A DNA stretch of 64,000 nucleotides from Fen-671 sp963794745 (lineage in GTDB: Bacteria; Actinomycetota; Acidimicrobiia; Acidimicrobiales; Palsa-688): contig CAWCEZ010000005.1 of NCBI GenBank assembly GCA_963794745.1, positions 304,119-368,118 of the forward strand, in the 5' to 3' direction. Shown piece by piece: positions 25,218-33,345 of this stretch; the first letter of the stretch is position 1, and the number at the start of each line of letters is the position of its first letter. A program made the translations under genes and the position numbers. Below the pieces are notes generated by a model. The model worked only from the letters and a program-made list of their open reading frames with translations. It did not search any database and was not told the DNA's origin.

Positions 25218-26603
25218 TCAGCGCTGGGACGGCTTAGCGCCCCGGGAGCTCGGGGTACGGTCGTGCTCGCTGCGGGGGCGGGGCTTCTCGCCGAGGGACG
25301 TCGCTGGGCCGACAGCGGTTTCGCCGAAGCGGGCGCGCACCGCGTCGATCGCCTGGCTAGCCCGGTCCCAACCCGGTGCAGGCCCGCTGCCGCCCTGGCG
25401 GGGGCCAGCTGTACTCGGGCCCGCGACCGCCGCGGCGGTACCCCAGGAGACAGCGTCGCCTTGCGGCGGGGCCTCATCGCTTCCTGAGCCTGCCGGCGTC
25501 GTGCTCAGCTCGAGCTGGAGCTGCTCGCCAGGCGCCGCCGCGACAGGGATCAGCCCGGACGCGCTGAGACCGAGAAGGCGCACTCCATCTTTCAATTCGA
25601 GCGAGCCGAGGAGCTCCTTGGCGGCGGTCCACAAGCTCCTGCCGCTCATCTGCGGGGTGGCGAACGTGTGGCTCCTCGTGAGTGTCGTGAAATCCCCGTA
25701 GCGGAACTTGAGCGTCAAAGTGCGCGCGACGACACCGTGCCGACGGATGCGAGCGGCGACGGAGTCGGCCAGCAGTACGAGCCGCCGCTCCAGCTCGTCG
25801 CGGTCCATCACGTCGGTTTGGTAGGTCTCCTCGTGACCGATCGACTTGACCTCCCGGTCCGCCACCACGGCGCGCCCGTCGCGGCCCCACGCCAGCGAAT
25901 GCACGATCCCGCCCGCCGCCTTGCCGAGAGCAGCCACCACGACAGCCTCGGGAAGCGCCGCGAGCTGCCCTACTGTCGTTACGCCAACCTTGTTCAGCCG
26001 CTCGCGGCTGGACGGCCCGACACCCCAGAGGGCTTCGACGCGCATCGGCCAAAGGAAATCGAGCACCTCGCCCTCGCTTACCACGACCGCTCCCGGCCCC
26101 GGTGACGGCCCGCGTTGAGAGGCTCGCGGCTTGGCCGCCTTCGACGCCAGTTTGGCAACAAGCTTGTTTGGCCCCGCCCCCACAGAACAAGCGAGGCCGA
26201 GCTCAGCCGACACGCGCGCGCGTACCTGAGCGGCGATCTCAGCCGGAGTACCGAACAGGCTGGCGCCTGCGCTCACGTCGAGGAACGCCTCGTCCAGCCC
26301 GATACCTTCCACCAGCGGTGTAAATGTCTGCAGCACGCCATGGAGAAGCTCGCTGTAGTGGTGGTAAAGGTCGAAGCGGGGCGGCAGGAACACCAGTTGG
26401 GGACAGAGCCGGCGGGCTTCCCGGCCCGGCATTGCCGAGCGGACGCCGAACCAGCGCGCCTCGTAGCTAGCTGAGGCGACCACGCCGCGATTGCCGGTCC
26501 CACCCACCACCACCGGTTTGCCCGAGAGGGAGGGGTCCTCCTTCACCTCGACCGCCGCAAAGAAGGCGTCCATGTCCACGTGCAAGACCCAGCGAGTGCT
26601 CAA
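25218..26603 (-). CDS. dinB: DNA polymerase IV (Y-family translesion polymerase)
   Basis: About 461 residues. Catalytic motifs: VLHVDMDAFFAAVEVKED, SYEARWFGVRSAMPGREA, and LDEAFLDVSA (the usual Ser before the acidic pair is Gly-Leu here). The thumb HhH (LWGVGPSSRERLNKVGV) and little-finger domain (YQTDVMDRDELERRLVLLAD, LTLKFRYGDFTTLTRS) follow, then a ~90-residue Pro/Gly/Ser-rich tail that could carry a clamp-binding site. The start is taken as TTG 26603, overlapping the PIG-L gene stop as TTGA; the open frame upstream is a shadow of that gene. No LexA-like box was found near it. Confidence 0.93.
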   Translation of the reverse strand: MSTRWVLHVDMDAFFAAVEVKEDPSLSGKPVVVGGTGNRGVVASASYEARWFGVRSAMPGREARRLCPQLVFLPPRFDLYHHYSELLHGVLQTFTPLVEGIGLDEAFLDVSAGASLFGTPAEIAAQVRARVSAELGLACSVGAGPNKLVAKLASKAAKPRASQRGPSPGPGAVVVSEGEVLDFLWPMRVEALWGVGPSSRERLNKVGVTTVGQLAALPEAVVVAALGKAAGGIVHSLAWGRDGRAVVADREVKSIGHEETYQTDVMDRDELERRLVLLADSVAARIRRHGVVARTLTLKFRYGDFTTLTRSHTFATPQMSGRSLWTAAKELLGSLELKDGVRLLGLSASGLIPVAAAPGEQLQLELSTTPAGSGSDEAPPQGDAVSWGTAAAVAGPSTAGPRQGGSGPAPGWDRASQAIDAVRARFGETAVGPATSLGEKPRPRSEHDRTPSSRGAKPSQR

Positions 26604-27375
26604 GCGAGGACCACCTTGCGGAAGGCTTCGGCGTAACGCACTCCGGCATCCTGGCCCGCCTCCTCGGCGCGCTGGCGGACGACACTGCGAAGCCACTCGC
26701 CCCCTTCGCCGATCTGGGACGCGTGACATGCGAGCGCTGAGGCCTTGGTGTCTATCGTCTCGCTGATGTCCACCCAGGTGTCCGGTTCCAACGTCCCCGA
26801 CAGGTACAGCAGTGGGACCTGGTGCGCCCGCCCCAAGGCCGGGAAGTAGTGAGGGTTAGCGGCGGCAGGTGAGACAGCGTCAAGGACAGCCCAACCCACC
26901 ATGCGATGGTCCCTGTGGTTGACGTAGTTGGCCCGAAGAAGACCGCCGTCGGATCGGGCGCCAACACTGCGTCCGGCCGCAGCTCGCGTACCAGGGCCAC
27001 GACGCGAGCGCGCAGCTCGCCGTCGTCGAGCTCGCCATCGGGGTAACCGAACCAGTGGTGAGCTTTTACCCCGAGCACCTGCCCGGACGCCTCGACCTCC
27101 CGGTAGCGCCCCGCTACCAGCTGGGCCTCGTCGGTCCCCGGGTCCAGGGACCCTTTGCCGCCGTCGCAGCACAGGCACACGTGGACCTCGCTTCCGGCCG
27201 CGGCCCATCGGGCGAGAGTGCCGCCGCATGATACATCGGGGTCGTCGGGGTGAGCGAAGATGGCCAGGGCCCGGCGTGGTACCGGGCCAAGGTCCTGCCC
27301 GGCGGTCCCGTCGTCAAGCTTGCGCCCGTCAACCTTGCCGCCGTCAACCTTGCCGCCGCCCACGTCGAGGCTCAC
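26600..27375 (-). CDS. PIG-L/LmbE family deacetylase, frame interrupted
   Basis: About 258 residues. The zinc site starts in ALAIFAHPDDPDVSCGGTLA (AHPDD motif) and continues CDGGKGSLDPGTDEAQLVAG and KAHHWFGYPDGELDD. At the GGG around 26932-26934 the frame changes; inserting one G gives VFFGANYVNHRDHRMVGWAV with the HxxH metal motif, then LLYLSGTLEPDTWVDISETI and an alpha-helical C-terminus. The family removes N-acetyl groups from GlcNAc-containing lipids or thiols (for example MshB and Mca of mycothiol metabolism); the substrate here is unknown. The first ~25 residues contain short GGKVDG repeats. Coupled to dinB. Confidence 0.88.
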
Positions 27376-27461
27376 CGCCTAAGGGTAACCGTTGCCTGTG
27401 ACACTTAACCGATGAGGGCCGGCCGGCACTACCATCGGCGCGCTCGTGATAGAAGGGTGGG

Positions 27462-28292
27462 GTGAAAGCGCCCGCCATCCCTGCCGTCCCGGAAGACCTG
27501 CTCGACGAGCTGCACGATGTCGCCGTTCGCGTTGCGACAGGGGCGGCCGAGGTACTGCGTCACTACTCTCCGGAGCGTTTGCGTGAAGTCTCGACCAAGT
27601 CATCGCCAACCGACCTCGTTTCGGAAGCTGACAGGGCATCAGAGGCCTACATCGTCGGGGAGCTGCGTTCCGCCCGGCCGGCTGATTCGTTCGTTGGCGA
27701 AGAGGGCACCTCGTACGTAGGGACTTCGGCGGTCTCCTGGGTGGCCGACCCACTCGACGGGACGACAAATTTCTTCTTTGGCCTCCCCGCATTTTCGGTT
27801 TCTCTCGCCGCCCAGTACGACGGCCGATCGGTCGTAGGCGTCGTCGTGGACGTCAACCGGCAAGAAACGTGGACTGCCACAGTCGGCCGCGGCGCTTTTT
27901 GCAATGGGGTTGCTTGCCACGTAGCCAGCGGGCGCAGCGTCCTGGCGACGGCTCTGGTCGCAACCGGCTTCAGCTACAGCACCGAGCGCAGGGCAAAGCA
28001 GGCGGCGGTCCTGCCTTACCTCCTACCTGCTGTCCGCGATATCCGCAGGTTCGGGTCTGCGGCGCTCGACCTCTGCTGGGTAGCGGCAGGTCGCTATGAC
28101 GCTTACTACGAATCAGGCTTGAACGCCTGGGACTCCGCCGCCGGCAGCCTCATATGCGAGGAGGCTGGCGGGGAAGTGACCACGCTTGTCGACAGCACCT
28201 TATTGGCAACCACACCAGAACTGAGCGGCCCTCTCATAAAGCTTCTCACTGAAGCCCAACGTGCGGCCGCTCTCGGCGGCGCCGCTCCCTAA
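27462..28292 (+). CDS. Inositol monophosphatase family protein
   Basis: 276 residues. All Mg-phosphatase motifs are present: TDLVSEADRASE, SFVGEEGTSY, WVADPLDGTTNFFFGLP and NAWDSAAGSLICEEAGGEV. These enzymes hydrolyse inositol-1-phosphate or related phosphates (histidinol phosphate, fructose-1,6-bisphosphate); specificity cannot be assigned. GTG start at 27462 with AGAAGGG eight bases upstream. The stop overlaps the pfk stop region by four bases, tail to tail. Confidence 0.92.
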   Translation: MKAPAIPAVPEDLLDELHDVAVRVATGAAEVLRHYSPERLREVSTKSSPTDLVSEADRASEAYIVGELRSARPADSFVGEEGTSYVGTSAVSWVADPLDGTTNFFFGLPAFSVSLAAQYDGRSVVGVVVDVNRQETWTATVGRGAFCNGVACHVASGRSVLATALVATGFSYSTERRAKQAAVLPYLLPAVRDIRRFGSAALDLCWVAAGRYDAYYESGLNAWDSAAGSLICEEAGGEVTTLVDSTLLATTPELSGPLIKLLTEAQRAAALGGAAP

Positions 28293-29320
28293 CCGAAGAA
28301 CGGCTTGGCTACGTCCTCGTAAAACTTATGCGGGACGAGCTTGGGCTCCGAAACCGCATCATTGAGGGCAACGCGTACGATCTTGTCCGCCTGAAGGGCG
28401 ACCATGGTCCCGATCCCGCCGTCGTGGACGGCGTCGATCGCGGCGATCCCAAAGCGCGTTGCCAGCACCCGGTCGAAAGCAGTCGGAGTGCCGCCCCTCT
28501 GGATATGGCCGAGAACGGCGACCCTCGTCTCGAGACCGGTGCGTTGCTCGATCTGCGCAGCCAGGGCTGTGCCGATACCACCCAGACGTGCATGGCCGAA
28601 CTGGTCCACCTCGGATGAAGTAGTGCTGAACGAACCTTCCTTCGGCGTTGCGCCTTCAGCCACAACGACAATTGCGGCGTGCCGGCCCTGAGCGCTGAGC
28701 GCCTTTACATTGGCGCAGACCTCTTCGACGTCGAAAGGCTCTTCAGGGATCAAGATATCGACCGCTCCCCCGGCGATGCCGGCGTAGAGAGAAATCCACC
28801 CCGCGTGGCGGCCCATGACCTCACAAACAATGACTCGGCCATGGGATTCCGCAGTCGTGCGGAGCCGGTCGATAGCTTCCGTTGCGATCTGGACAGCTGT
28901 GTGGAAACCGAACGTCACCTCGGTGGCCGACAGGTCGTTATCAATTGTCTTGGGGACCCCGACGGCCGAAACTCCTTCAGAAAGTAACTTGTTTGCCACT
29001 CCCAGCGTGTCATCTCCACCGATCGCAACAAGGGCATCAATCTGTTGGTCTTTCAGCGTTGCCAACACCTTGTCGACGCCGCCTTCAACCTTGTACGGGT
29101 TGGTGCGGCTGGTGCCGAGGATCGTGCCTCCCTTGTCCAGGATGTCACGGCAGGTCTCCCAGTCAAGAGGCATCGTGGTGTTGTCGATCAGGCCACGCCA
29201 GCCGTCCATGAAGCCAACAAACTGGTCCCCGTAGTTCGTCTCTCCTTTGCGGACAACAGCCCTGATAACAGCGTTGAGGCCCGGGCAATCGCCTCCACCT
29301 GTCAGCATGCCAATACGCAT
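28289..29320 (-). CDS. pfkA: 6-phosphofructokinase, PPi-type residues
   Basis: 343 residues. Group III/actinobacterial phosphofructokinase: MRIGMLTGGGDCPGLNAVIR, GTILGTSRTNPYK, CEVMGRHAGWISLYAGIAGG, VLGHIQRGGTPTAFDRVLAT. The nucleotide-site residues are GGDDT (Asp where ATP enzymes have Gly) and VPKTIDND (Lys where ATP enzymes have Gly), the pair associated with pyrophosphate as phosphoryl donor. The enzyme converts fructose-6-phosphate to the 1,6-bisphosphate, reversibly if PPi-linked. ATG at 29320 has an AAAAGGGGG run upstream. Confidence 0.95.
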   Translation of the reverse strand: MRIGMLTGGGDCPGLNAVIRAVVRKGETNYGDQFVGFMDGWRGLIDNTTMPLDWETCRDILDKGGTILGTSRTNPYKVEGGVDKVLATLKDQQIDALVAIGGDDTLGVANKLLSEGVSAVGVPKTIDNDLSATEVTFGFHTAVQIATEAIDRLRTTAESHGRVIVCEVMGRHAGWISLYAGIAGGAVDILIPEEPFDVEEVCANVKALSAQGRHAAIVVVAEGATPKEGSFSTTSSEVDQFGHARLGGIGTALAAQIEQRTGLETRVAVLGHIQRGGTPTAFDRVLATRFGIAAIDAVHDGGIGTMVALQADKIVRVALNDAVSEPKLVPHKFYEDVAKPFFG

Positions 29321-29405
29321 GGAGAAACCCCCTTTTGTCGCTTCCTTCCGTCAAAGCTAGCCGGAAAGGTAAGCGCTTGCCTAATCTGGCGGCCCGGCCC
29401 GACGG

Positions 29406-29894
29406 TCACTCTGAGGCCCTTGTCGCTCCCGTCTTAGGCGTCGTGACCTTGGTCAGCAGCCCTGCTTCTCTCTGGAAGTCCCCTGCATCGGTGAAATCCT
29501 TGTAGACGCTGGCAAAACGGAGGTACGCGACATGGTCCCGGCCCCGCAAGGCCTCAAGGACTGCAAGACCAACCTGATGGCTACGCACCTCGGGGCCGAC
29601 CAGGCGCAATCCCTCCTCGACCTCGACGGCGATCTGCTCGAGAGCGCTGAGCGGGAGCGGCCGGTTCTTCGCAGCCGCCTTCATCCCGGCGATGATCTTC
29701 GCTCGGTCGAAGGGCTCCCGCTGTCCCGACCTCTTCACCACAACAAAGGGCACTTCCTCGAGCCGCTCGTACGTCGTGAAGCGCCGGCTACAAGCGAGGC
29801 ACTCCCGCCGGCGTCTGATGGCAGTGCCGTCTTCGGACGTGCGCGAATCGATAACCCGGTCTTCGGCTGCTGAACAGCGTGGGCATCGCACCAA
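29406..29894 (-). CDS. nrdR: Transcriptional repressor NrdR
   Basis: 162 residues. An N-terminal zinc ribbon (CPRCSAAEDRVIDSR, CLACSRRFTTYERLE) is followed by an ATP-cone (VVKRSGQREPFDRAKIIAGM to RFASVYKDFTDAGDF). NrdR senses ATP/dATP and represses ribonucleotide reductase genes, none of which are in the window. The position next to the LysM gene and lexA copies the M. tuberculosis order Rv2718c-Rv2720. Start codon at 29894 precedes the CxxC by a few residues. Confidence 0.96.
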   Translation of the reverse strand: MVRCPRCSAAEDRVIDSRTSEDGTAIRRRRECLACSRRFTTYERLEEVPFVVVKRSGQREPFDRAKIIAGMKAAAKNRPLPLSALEQIAVEVEEGLRLVGPEVRSHQVGLAVLEALRGRDHVAYLRFASVYKDFTDAGDFQREAGLLTKVTTPKTGATRASE

Positions 29895-29986
29895 TGCCGA
29901 CCCTACAACTCATCTGCCGACACCTGCTACCAGCACACCTTCACGGAGTGGCGAGCCCAGTCGGTACTAGGCGCCGGTCGCGGGTC

Positions 29987-30484
29987 TCAAGGTACGACCA
30001 AACGCTCACCGGGTTGGAGCACGCCGCCGCCGATCTCGGATTCCAAATTGGCGACCAGTGGCCGAGGGTCGCCCCCTCGGCTGTACGCAACGGCGATGGA
30101 CCAGATGGTATCCCCGGTCTTAGCCACGTAGACCTGCCCGCAGGAACCGGCTGTCTGGCCCACGCTCGGTACCCCGCCCGACAGGCACTGCTGGCTCTGT
30201 GGCGCCTGGGCGCCTGCCGCTGATACAAGCTTGCCGGTTGCCAACCAGGCCGTCGCTCCCAACGTAGCGAGCAAAGCCAACACGATCGCCCGGCGCCAAA
30301 AGAAGGTGCGTGGGCTGCGCCGCACAACCGCGACCGGTCTAACCTCAGCAGAGGGCGCTTCCTGCGTGACTAGCCGGAGGCCCCGCGGTCCCCCCGGCGG
30401 GCGGCGACCCGCGCCGGCAGGCCGTCCAGGCGGCACTTGTTGCTTCTCCGCCTCGTCCTCGTCACACCATCTCAGCGCTACCAT
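29987..30484 (-). CDS. LysM-domain membrane-anchored protein, Rv2719c-like
   Basis: 165 residues. A cytoplasmic N-terminus of ~60 residues, one membrane helix (AIVLALLATLGATAWLATG), and an outer LysM motif (VYVAKTGDTIWSIAVAYSRG, ending LQPGERLVVP) that should bind peptidoglycan. The M. tuberculosis counterpart between nrdR and lexA (Rv2719c/ChiZ) is SOS-induced and affects division. Divergent from lexA across three LexA-box-like sites, so SOS control is likely here too. Confidence 0.87.
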   Translation of the reverse strand: MVALRWCDEDEAEKQQVPPGRPAGAGRRPPGGPRGLRLVTQEAPSAEVRPVAVVRRSPRTFFWRRAIVLALLATLGATAWLATGKLVSAAGAQAPQSQQCLSGGVPSVGQTAGSCGQVYVAKTGDTIWSIAVAYSRGGDPRPLVANLESEIGGGVLQPGERLVVP

Positions 30485-30509
30485 CGCATGCCTCCCGCTA
30501 GGGGCGTCA

Positions 30510-30523
30510 CAAACGTACGTTCG
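30510..30523. promoter_or_regulatory. LexA box-like site nearest the LysM gene
   Basis: CAAACGTACGTTCG, one mismatch from the Gram-positive SOS consensus CGAAC-N4-GTTCG. It lies 26 bases upstream of the LysM gene start. Confidence 0.6.
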
Positions 30524-30541
30524 TAACGGTACCAGATCTAC

Positions 30542-30557
30542 ACGAACAGGTGTTCTG
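30542..30557. promoter_or_regulatory. LexA box-like site between LysM gene and lexA
   Basis: Contains CGAACAGGTGTTCT, one mismatch from CGAAC-N4-GTTCG. Central of three sites in the divergent promoter region. Confidence 0.75.
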
Positions 30558-30588
30558 CGTCAAGAGGATACCGGGCACCTGTGACCAA

Positions 30589-30604
30589 TAGAACATATGT
30601 TTGA
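30589..30604. promoter_or_regulatory. LexA box-like site overlapping the lexA -35
   Basis: Contains GAACATATGTTTG, closely similar to the site in front of recA (41345-41358). It overlaps the first bases of the lexA -35 element, the classic position for autorepression. Confidence 0.82.
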
Positions 30605-30629
30605 CTCGCGTGACCAATGGAGCTATGCT
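30601..30629 (+). promoter_or_regulatory. lexA promoter
   Basis: TTGACT (30601-30606), a 17-base spacer, and TATGCT (30624-30629) make a near-consensus housekeeping sigma promoter reading toward lexA, leaving an untranslated leader of about 105 bases. Confidence 0.75.
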
Positions 30630-30742
30630 GCCGAGCAACACAAGGGCACGCCAAAGGCACCGACGTGCCGCCACCGGGGGCCAAACCCCACTAGGCCCTA
30701 ACCCCAACCAGGCCCGCGAACCCCACCAGGGAGGCAAGCAAC

Positions 30743-31375
30743 ATGAGCGAAACTCTGTTGACAGGAAAGCGCAGGGAGATCCTCGATTTCATCGCCGCAC
30801 AGGTGCGCGAGCGCGGCTATCCGCCGTCTGTCCGCGAGATCGGCTTGGCGGTCGGGCTTGCCTCGACATCGACCGTGCAGGCCCATCTCAACACCCTCCA
30901 GAAGCAGGGCTACCTACGGCGCGACCCGACCAAGCCCCGCGCCCTGGAGGTTCGTTACGACGCCACGTCAGGAGCCGCCATCGAGAGCGGGCGGACACGT
31001 CTGGTGCCTCTGGTCGGGGACATTGCCGCCGGCACAAACGTCCTCGCCTCGGAGAGCGTCCAGGAGCTGCTGCCCCTCCCCGAGGATTTCACCGGCAAAG
31101 GCAACCTCTTCATGCTGAGGGTCCGCGGTGACTCAATGATCGAGGCGGGGATCTTGAACGGGGACTATGTGGTCGTCCGCCAACAGCCTGAGGCCAATGC
31201 CGGCGAGATCGTGGCGGCCGGCATTCCCGGCGGGGAAGCAACGATAAAGACCTTCTCGCGGCGTGGCGACGACATCGTGCTGCTCCCGGCGAACCCCACG
31301 ATGAGCCCCATGGTGTTCCCGGCCTCAGAGGTGACCATATTCGGCAAGGTCGTAACGGTCCTGCGCCGCCTCTAG
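30743..31375 (+). CDS. lexA: LexA repressor
   Basis: 210 residues. N-terminal winged helix (GKRREILDFIAAQVRERGYP, SVREIGLAVGLASTSTVQAH), a cleavage region LVGDIAAGTNVL with Ala-Gly, and a C-terminal latent protease domain with Ser in RVRGDSMIEAGI and Lys in EATIKTFSRR. With RecA filaments it self-cleaves and releases SOS genes. GGAGGCAAGCAAC precedes the ATG at 30743. Transcribed away from the LysM and nrdR genes. Confidence 0.97.
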   Translation: MSETLLTGKRREILDFIAAQVRERGYPPSVREIGLAVGLASTSTVQAHLNTLQKQGYLRRDPTKPRALEVRYDATSGAAIESGRTRLVPLVGDIAAGTNVLASESVQELLPLPEDFTGKGNLFMLRVRGDSMIEAGILNGDYVVVRQQPEANAGEIVAAGIPGGEATIKTFSRRGDDIVLLPANPTMSPMVFPASEVTIFGKVVTVLRRL

Positions 31376-31435
31376 GAAGGCGCGTCGCCGAGGCACACGG
31401 CTAGTTGTTGGCTACGTAAAGGGTGGACGGGTTGC

Positions 31436-32495
31436 TCATTCGCCAAGTAAGCGACCTAGGACTTCACGTGCCTCGTCGAGGGACTCGCGCGTGATCATTT
31501 CGCCCGCTGTGTGGGCTAATTCGGGGTCCCCGGGACCGAAGTTTGCCGCGGGGATGCCGCGCTCGGCGAAAAAAGCCACGTCCGTCCAGCCCAATTTGCC
31601 GGTGACGGGCCCGCGCGCAGCGCTTACGAGGCGAGCTAGGTACGGATGGCTCAGTGATGGGGGGGCCGACGGAGCGCTGTCGGCCACTGTGAAAGAGCCA
31701 TCGTTTTCCAACCACGGCGTAACGATTTGCCTTAGCGCTTCGGCGGCTGCGGGCGCATCGCGGTCCGGCGCAAAGCGGTAGTTCAGCTGGAGCATGGCAC
31801 GATCTGGCAATACGTTGGACGCCACCCCGCCGCTGACCCCGACGGCCTGCAGTGACTCGGTGTACGTGCAACCGTCGATCTCGACCACCCGCCCCGGCCA
31901 GCCCGCAACGCTCGCGAGCAAGGGCGCGAGCTGATGGATGGCGTTGCGCCCGGTCCATGGCCTGGCTACATGAGCTCGTTGTCCGGCAATGACGACGTCG
32001 ACCTTCAGCACCCCCTGGCAACCGGCCTCCACCCGGGAGTTCGTCGGCTCGCAAACGATTGCCGCACTGGCGTCAAGAAGACCAGGGTCGGCATTGGCCA
32101 ACGCCAGGAGCCCGTTGTGCTCCCTTGCGATCTCCTCTGCCACGTAAAACACGTAGGTCACGTCGCAGTTCGGGCTCCGCACGCTGCCAGCCAGGTCGAG
32201 CATGACCGCAAGGCCACCCTTCATATCCGTAGAGCCGAGGCCCCACAGTGTCGCCCCGTCGGTCCTCGGCACTGCGTTGCCGTTTGGGGGGACCGTGTCG
32301 AGATGGCCGGCAAGGACCACTCGGTCCGCCAGCCCAAGAACCGTACCGCGCGACCACGTTGTTGCCGATCCGCACCACGTCCAACCAGGCGTGCGCTCGC
32401 AGGAGGCCCTCGACGTAGTCGGCGATCAAGGCTTCTTCGGTGGACAACGACGGCAGCGCCACAAGCTCGGCCGTGGCCGCGAGCAGGTCGCTCAC
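31436..32495 (-). CDS. dapE: Succinyl-diaminopimelate desuccinylase, frame interrupted
   Basis: About 353 residues over two frames. GTG 32495 begins SDLLAATAELVALPSLSTEE; near 32337-32350 the frame shifts by one base and continues RVVLAGHLDTVPPNGN (first metal His/Asp), GLGSTDMKGGLAVML, VAEEIAREHNG (catalytic Glu pair) and PAANFGPGDPELAHTAGEMI (last metal His). M20 metallopeptidase that removes succinate from N-succinyl-LL-diaminopimelate, giving LL-DAP for meso-DAP and lysine. It follows dapD by 13 bases. The break is probably a sequence error because the rest is well conserved. Confidence 0.9.
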
Positions 32496-32508
32496 TGGCG
32501 TGGCGGCA

Positions 32509-33333
32509 CTAAACGCTCACCCCGTGCTCGCGGAGCATGTCGTTGAGGACGGCCGTCGAGTGCTTTTGGCCTTCGTCCAACCAGCGCACGACCAAGATGC
32601 ACGGCAACCCGAAGGTGCCACCGGCGTAGGTGCGAGGCCGCGTCGCCCCGAGCCCGACGCACCACGGAGGGACTACGCCACGCGAGAGCTCCTGGCCGGT
32701 CTCTGCATCGATGACGGGGATCCCCGGGTTGAGGATGCAACCCTCGCCGAGCACCGCCCCCGCGCCCACCTGCGCCCCCTGGGTGATCATGCAACGGCTC
32801 CCGATCAGCGCGTTATCGCCGATCATCACCGGTGCAGCCTGGGGGGGCTCCAGGACGCCGCCGATCCCGACACCCCCGGAGAGATGGACGCCGGCACCAA
32901 TCTGGGCGCAACTGCCCACCGTCGCCCAGGTGTCGACCATTGTCCCCGGCCCTACATGGGCGCCGATGTTGACGTAGCTCGGCATCATGACGGCGCCCCG
33001 GCCGATAAAGCTGCCCCAACGCGCAGAGGCGCCGGGCACGACCCTCACCCCGGCCTCCTCGAAACCGTGCTTCAGGGGGAGGCGGTCGGCGTACTCGAAC
33101 GGCCCGAGCTCGGTGACCTCGATCGCTGAAACCTTGAAAAACAGCAGGATGGCACGCTTCAACCACTCGTTGACCGTGACTTCCCTTCCTTCAGGTGAAA
33201 TCTCGGCGACGCGGACCTGGCCCGAGTCGAGCAGTCCTATTGCCTCGCGGACCAGGTCAGCCTCGGCCTTGCTGTCAGGGCCAAGTTGGTCGCGCCGTTC
33301 CCAAAGAGCATCAATTTCGTTTTGCAGGCCCAC
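32509..33333 (-). CDS. dapD: Tetrahydrodipicolinate N-succinyltransferase
   Basis: 274 residues, the length of the proteobacterial-type enzyme. A helical N-terminus (ALWERRDQLGPDSKAEADLV) precedes the left-handed beta helix (GSFIGRGAVMMPSYVNIGAH, GPGTMVDTWATVGSCAQIGA, HLSGGVGIGGVLEPPQAAPV) and ends in the acyltransferase C-terminal segment. It uses succinyl-CoA to acylate tetrahydrodipicolinate in lysine/DAP synthesis. GTG start at 33333, between dapC and dapE in one operon. Confidence 0.95.
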   Translation of the reverse strand: MGLQNEIDALWERRDQLGPDSKAEADLVREAIGLLDSGQVRVAEISPEGREVTVNEWLKRAILLFFKVSAIEVTELGPFEYADRLPLKHGFEEAGVRVVPGASARWGSFIGRGAVMMPSYVNIGAHVGPGTMVDTWATVGSCAQIGAGVHLSGGVGIGGVLEPPQAAPVMIGDNALIGSRCMITQGAQVGAGAVLGEGCILNPGIPVIDAETGQELSRGVVPPWCVGLGATRPRTYAGGTFGLPCILVVRWLDEGQKHSTAVLNDMLREHGVSV

Positions 33334-33345
33334 AGGTGCGAGAGG

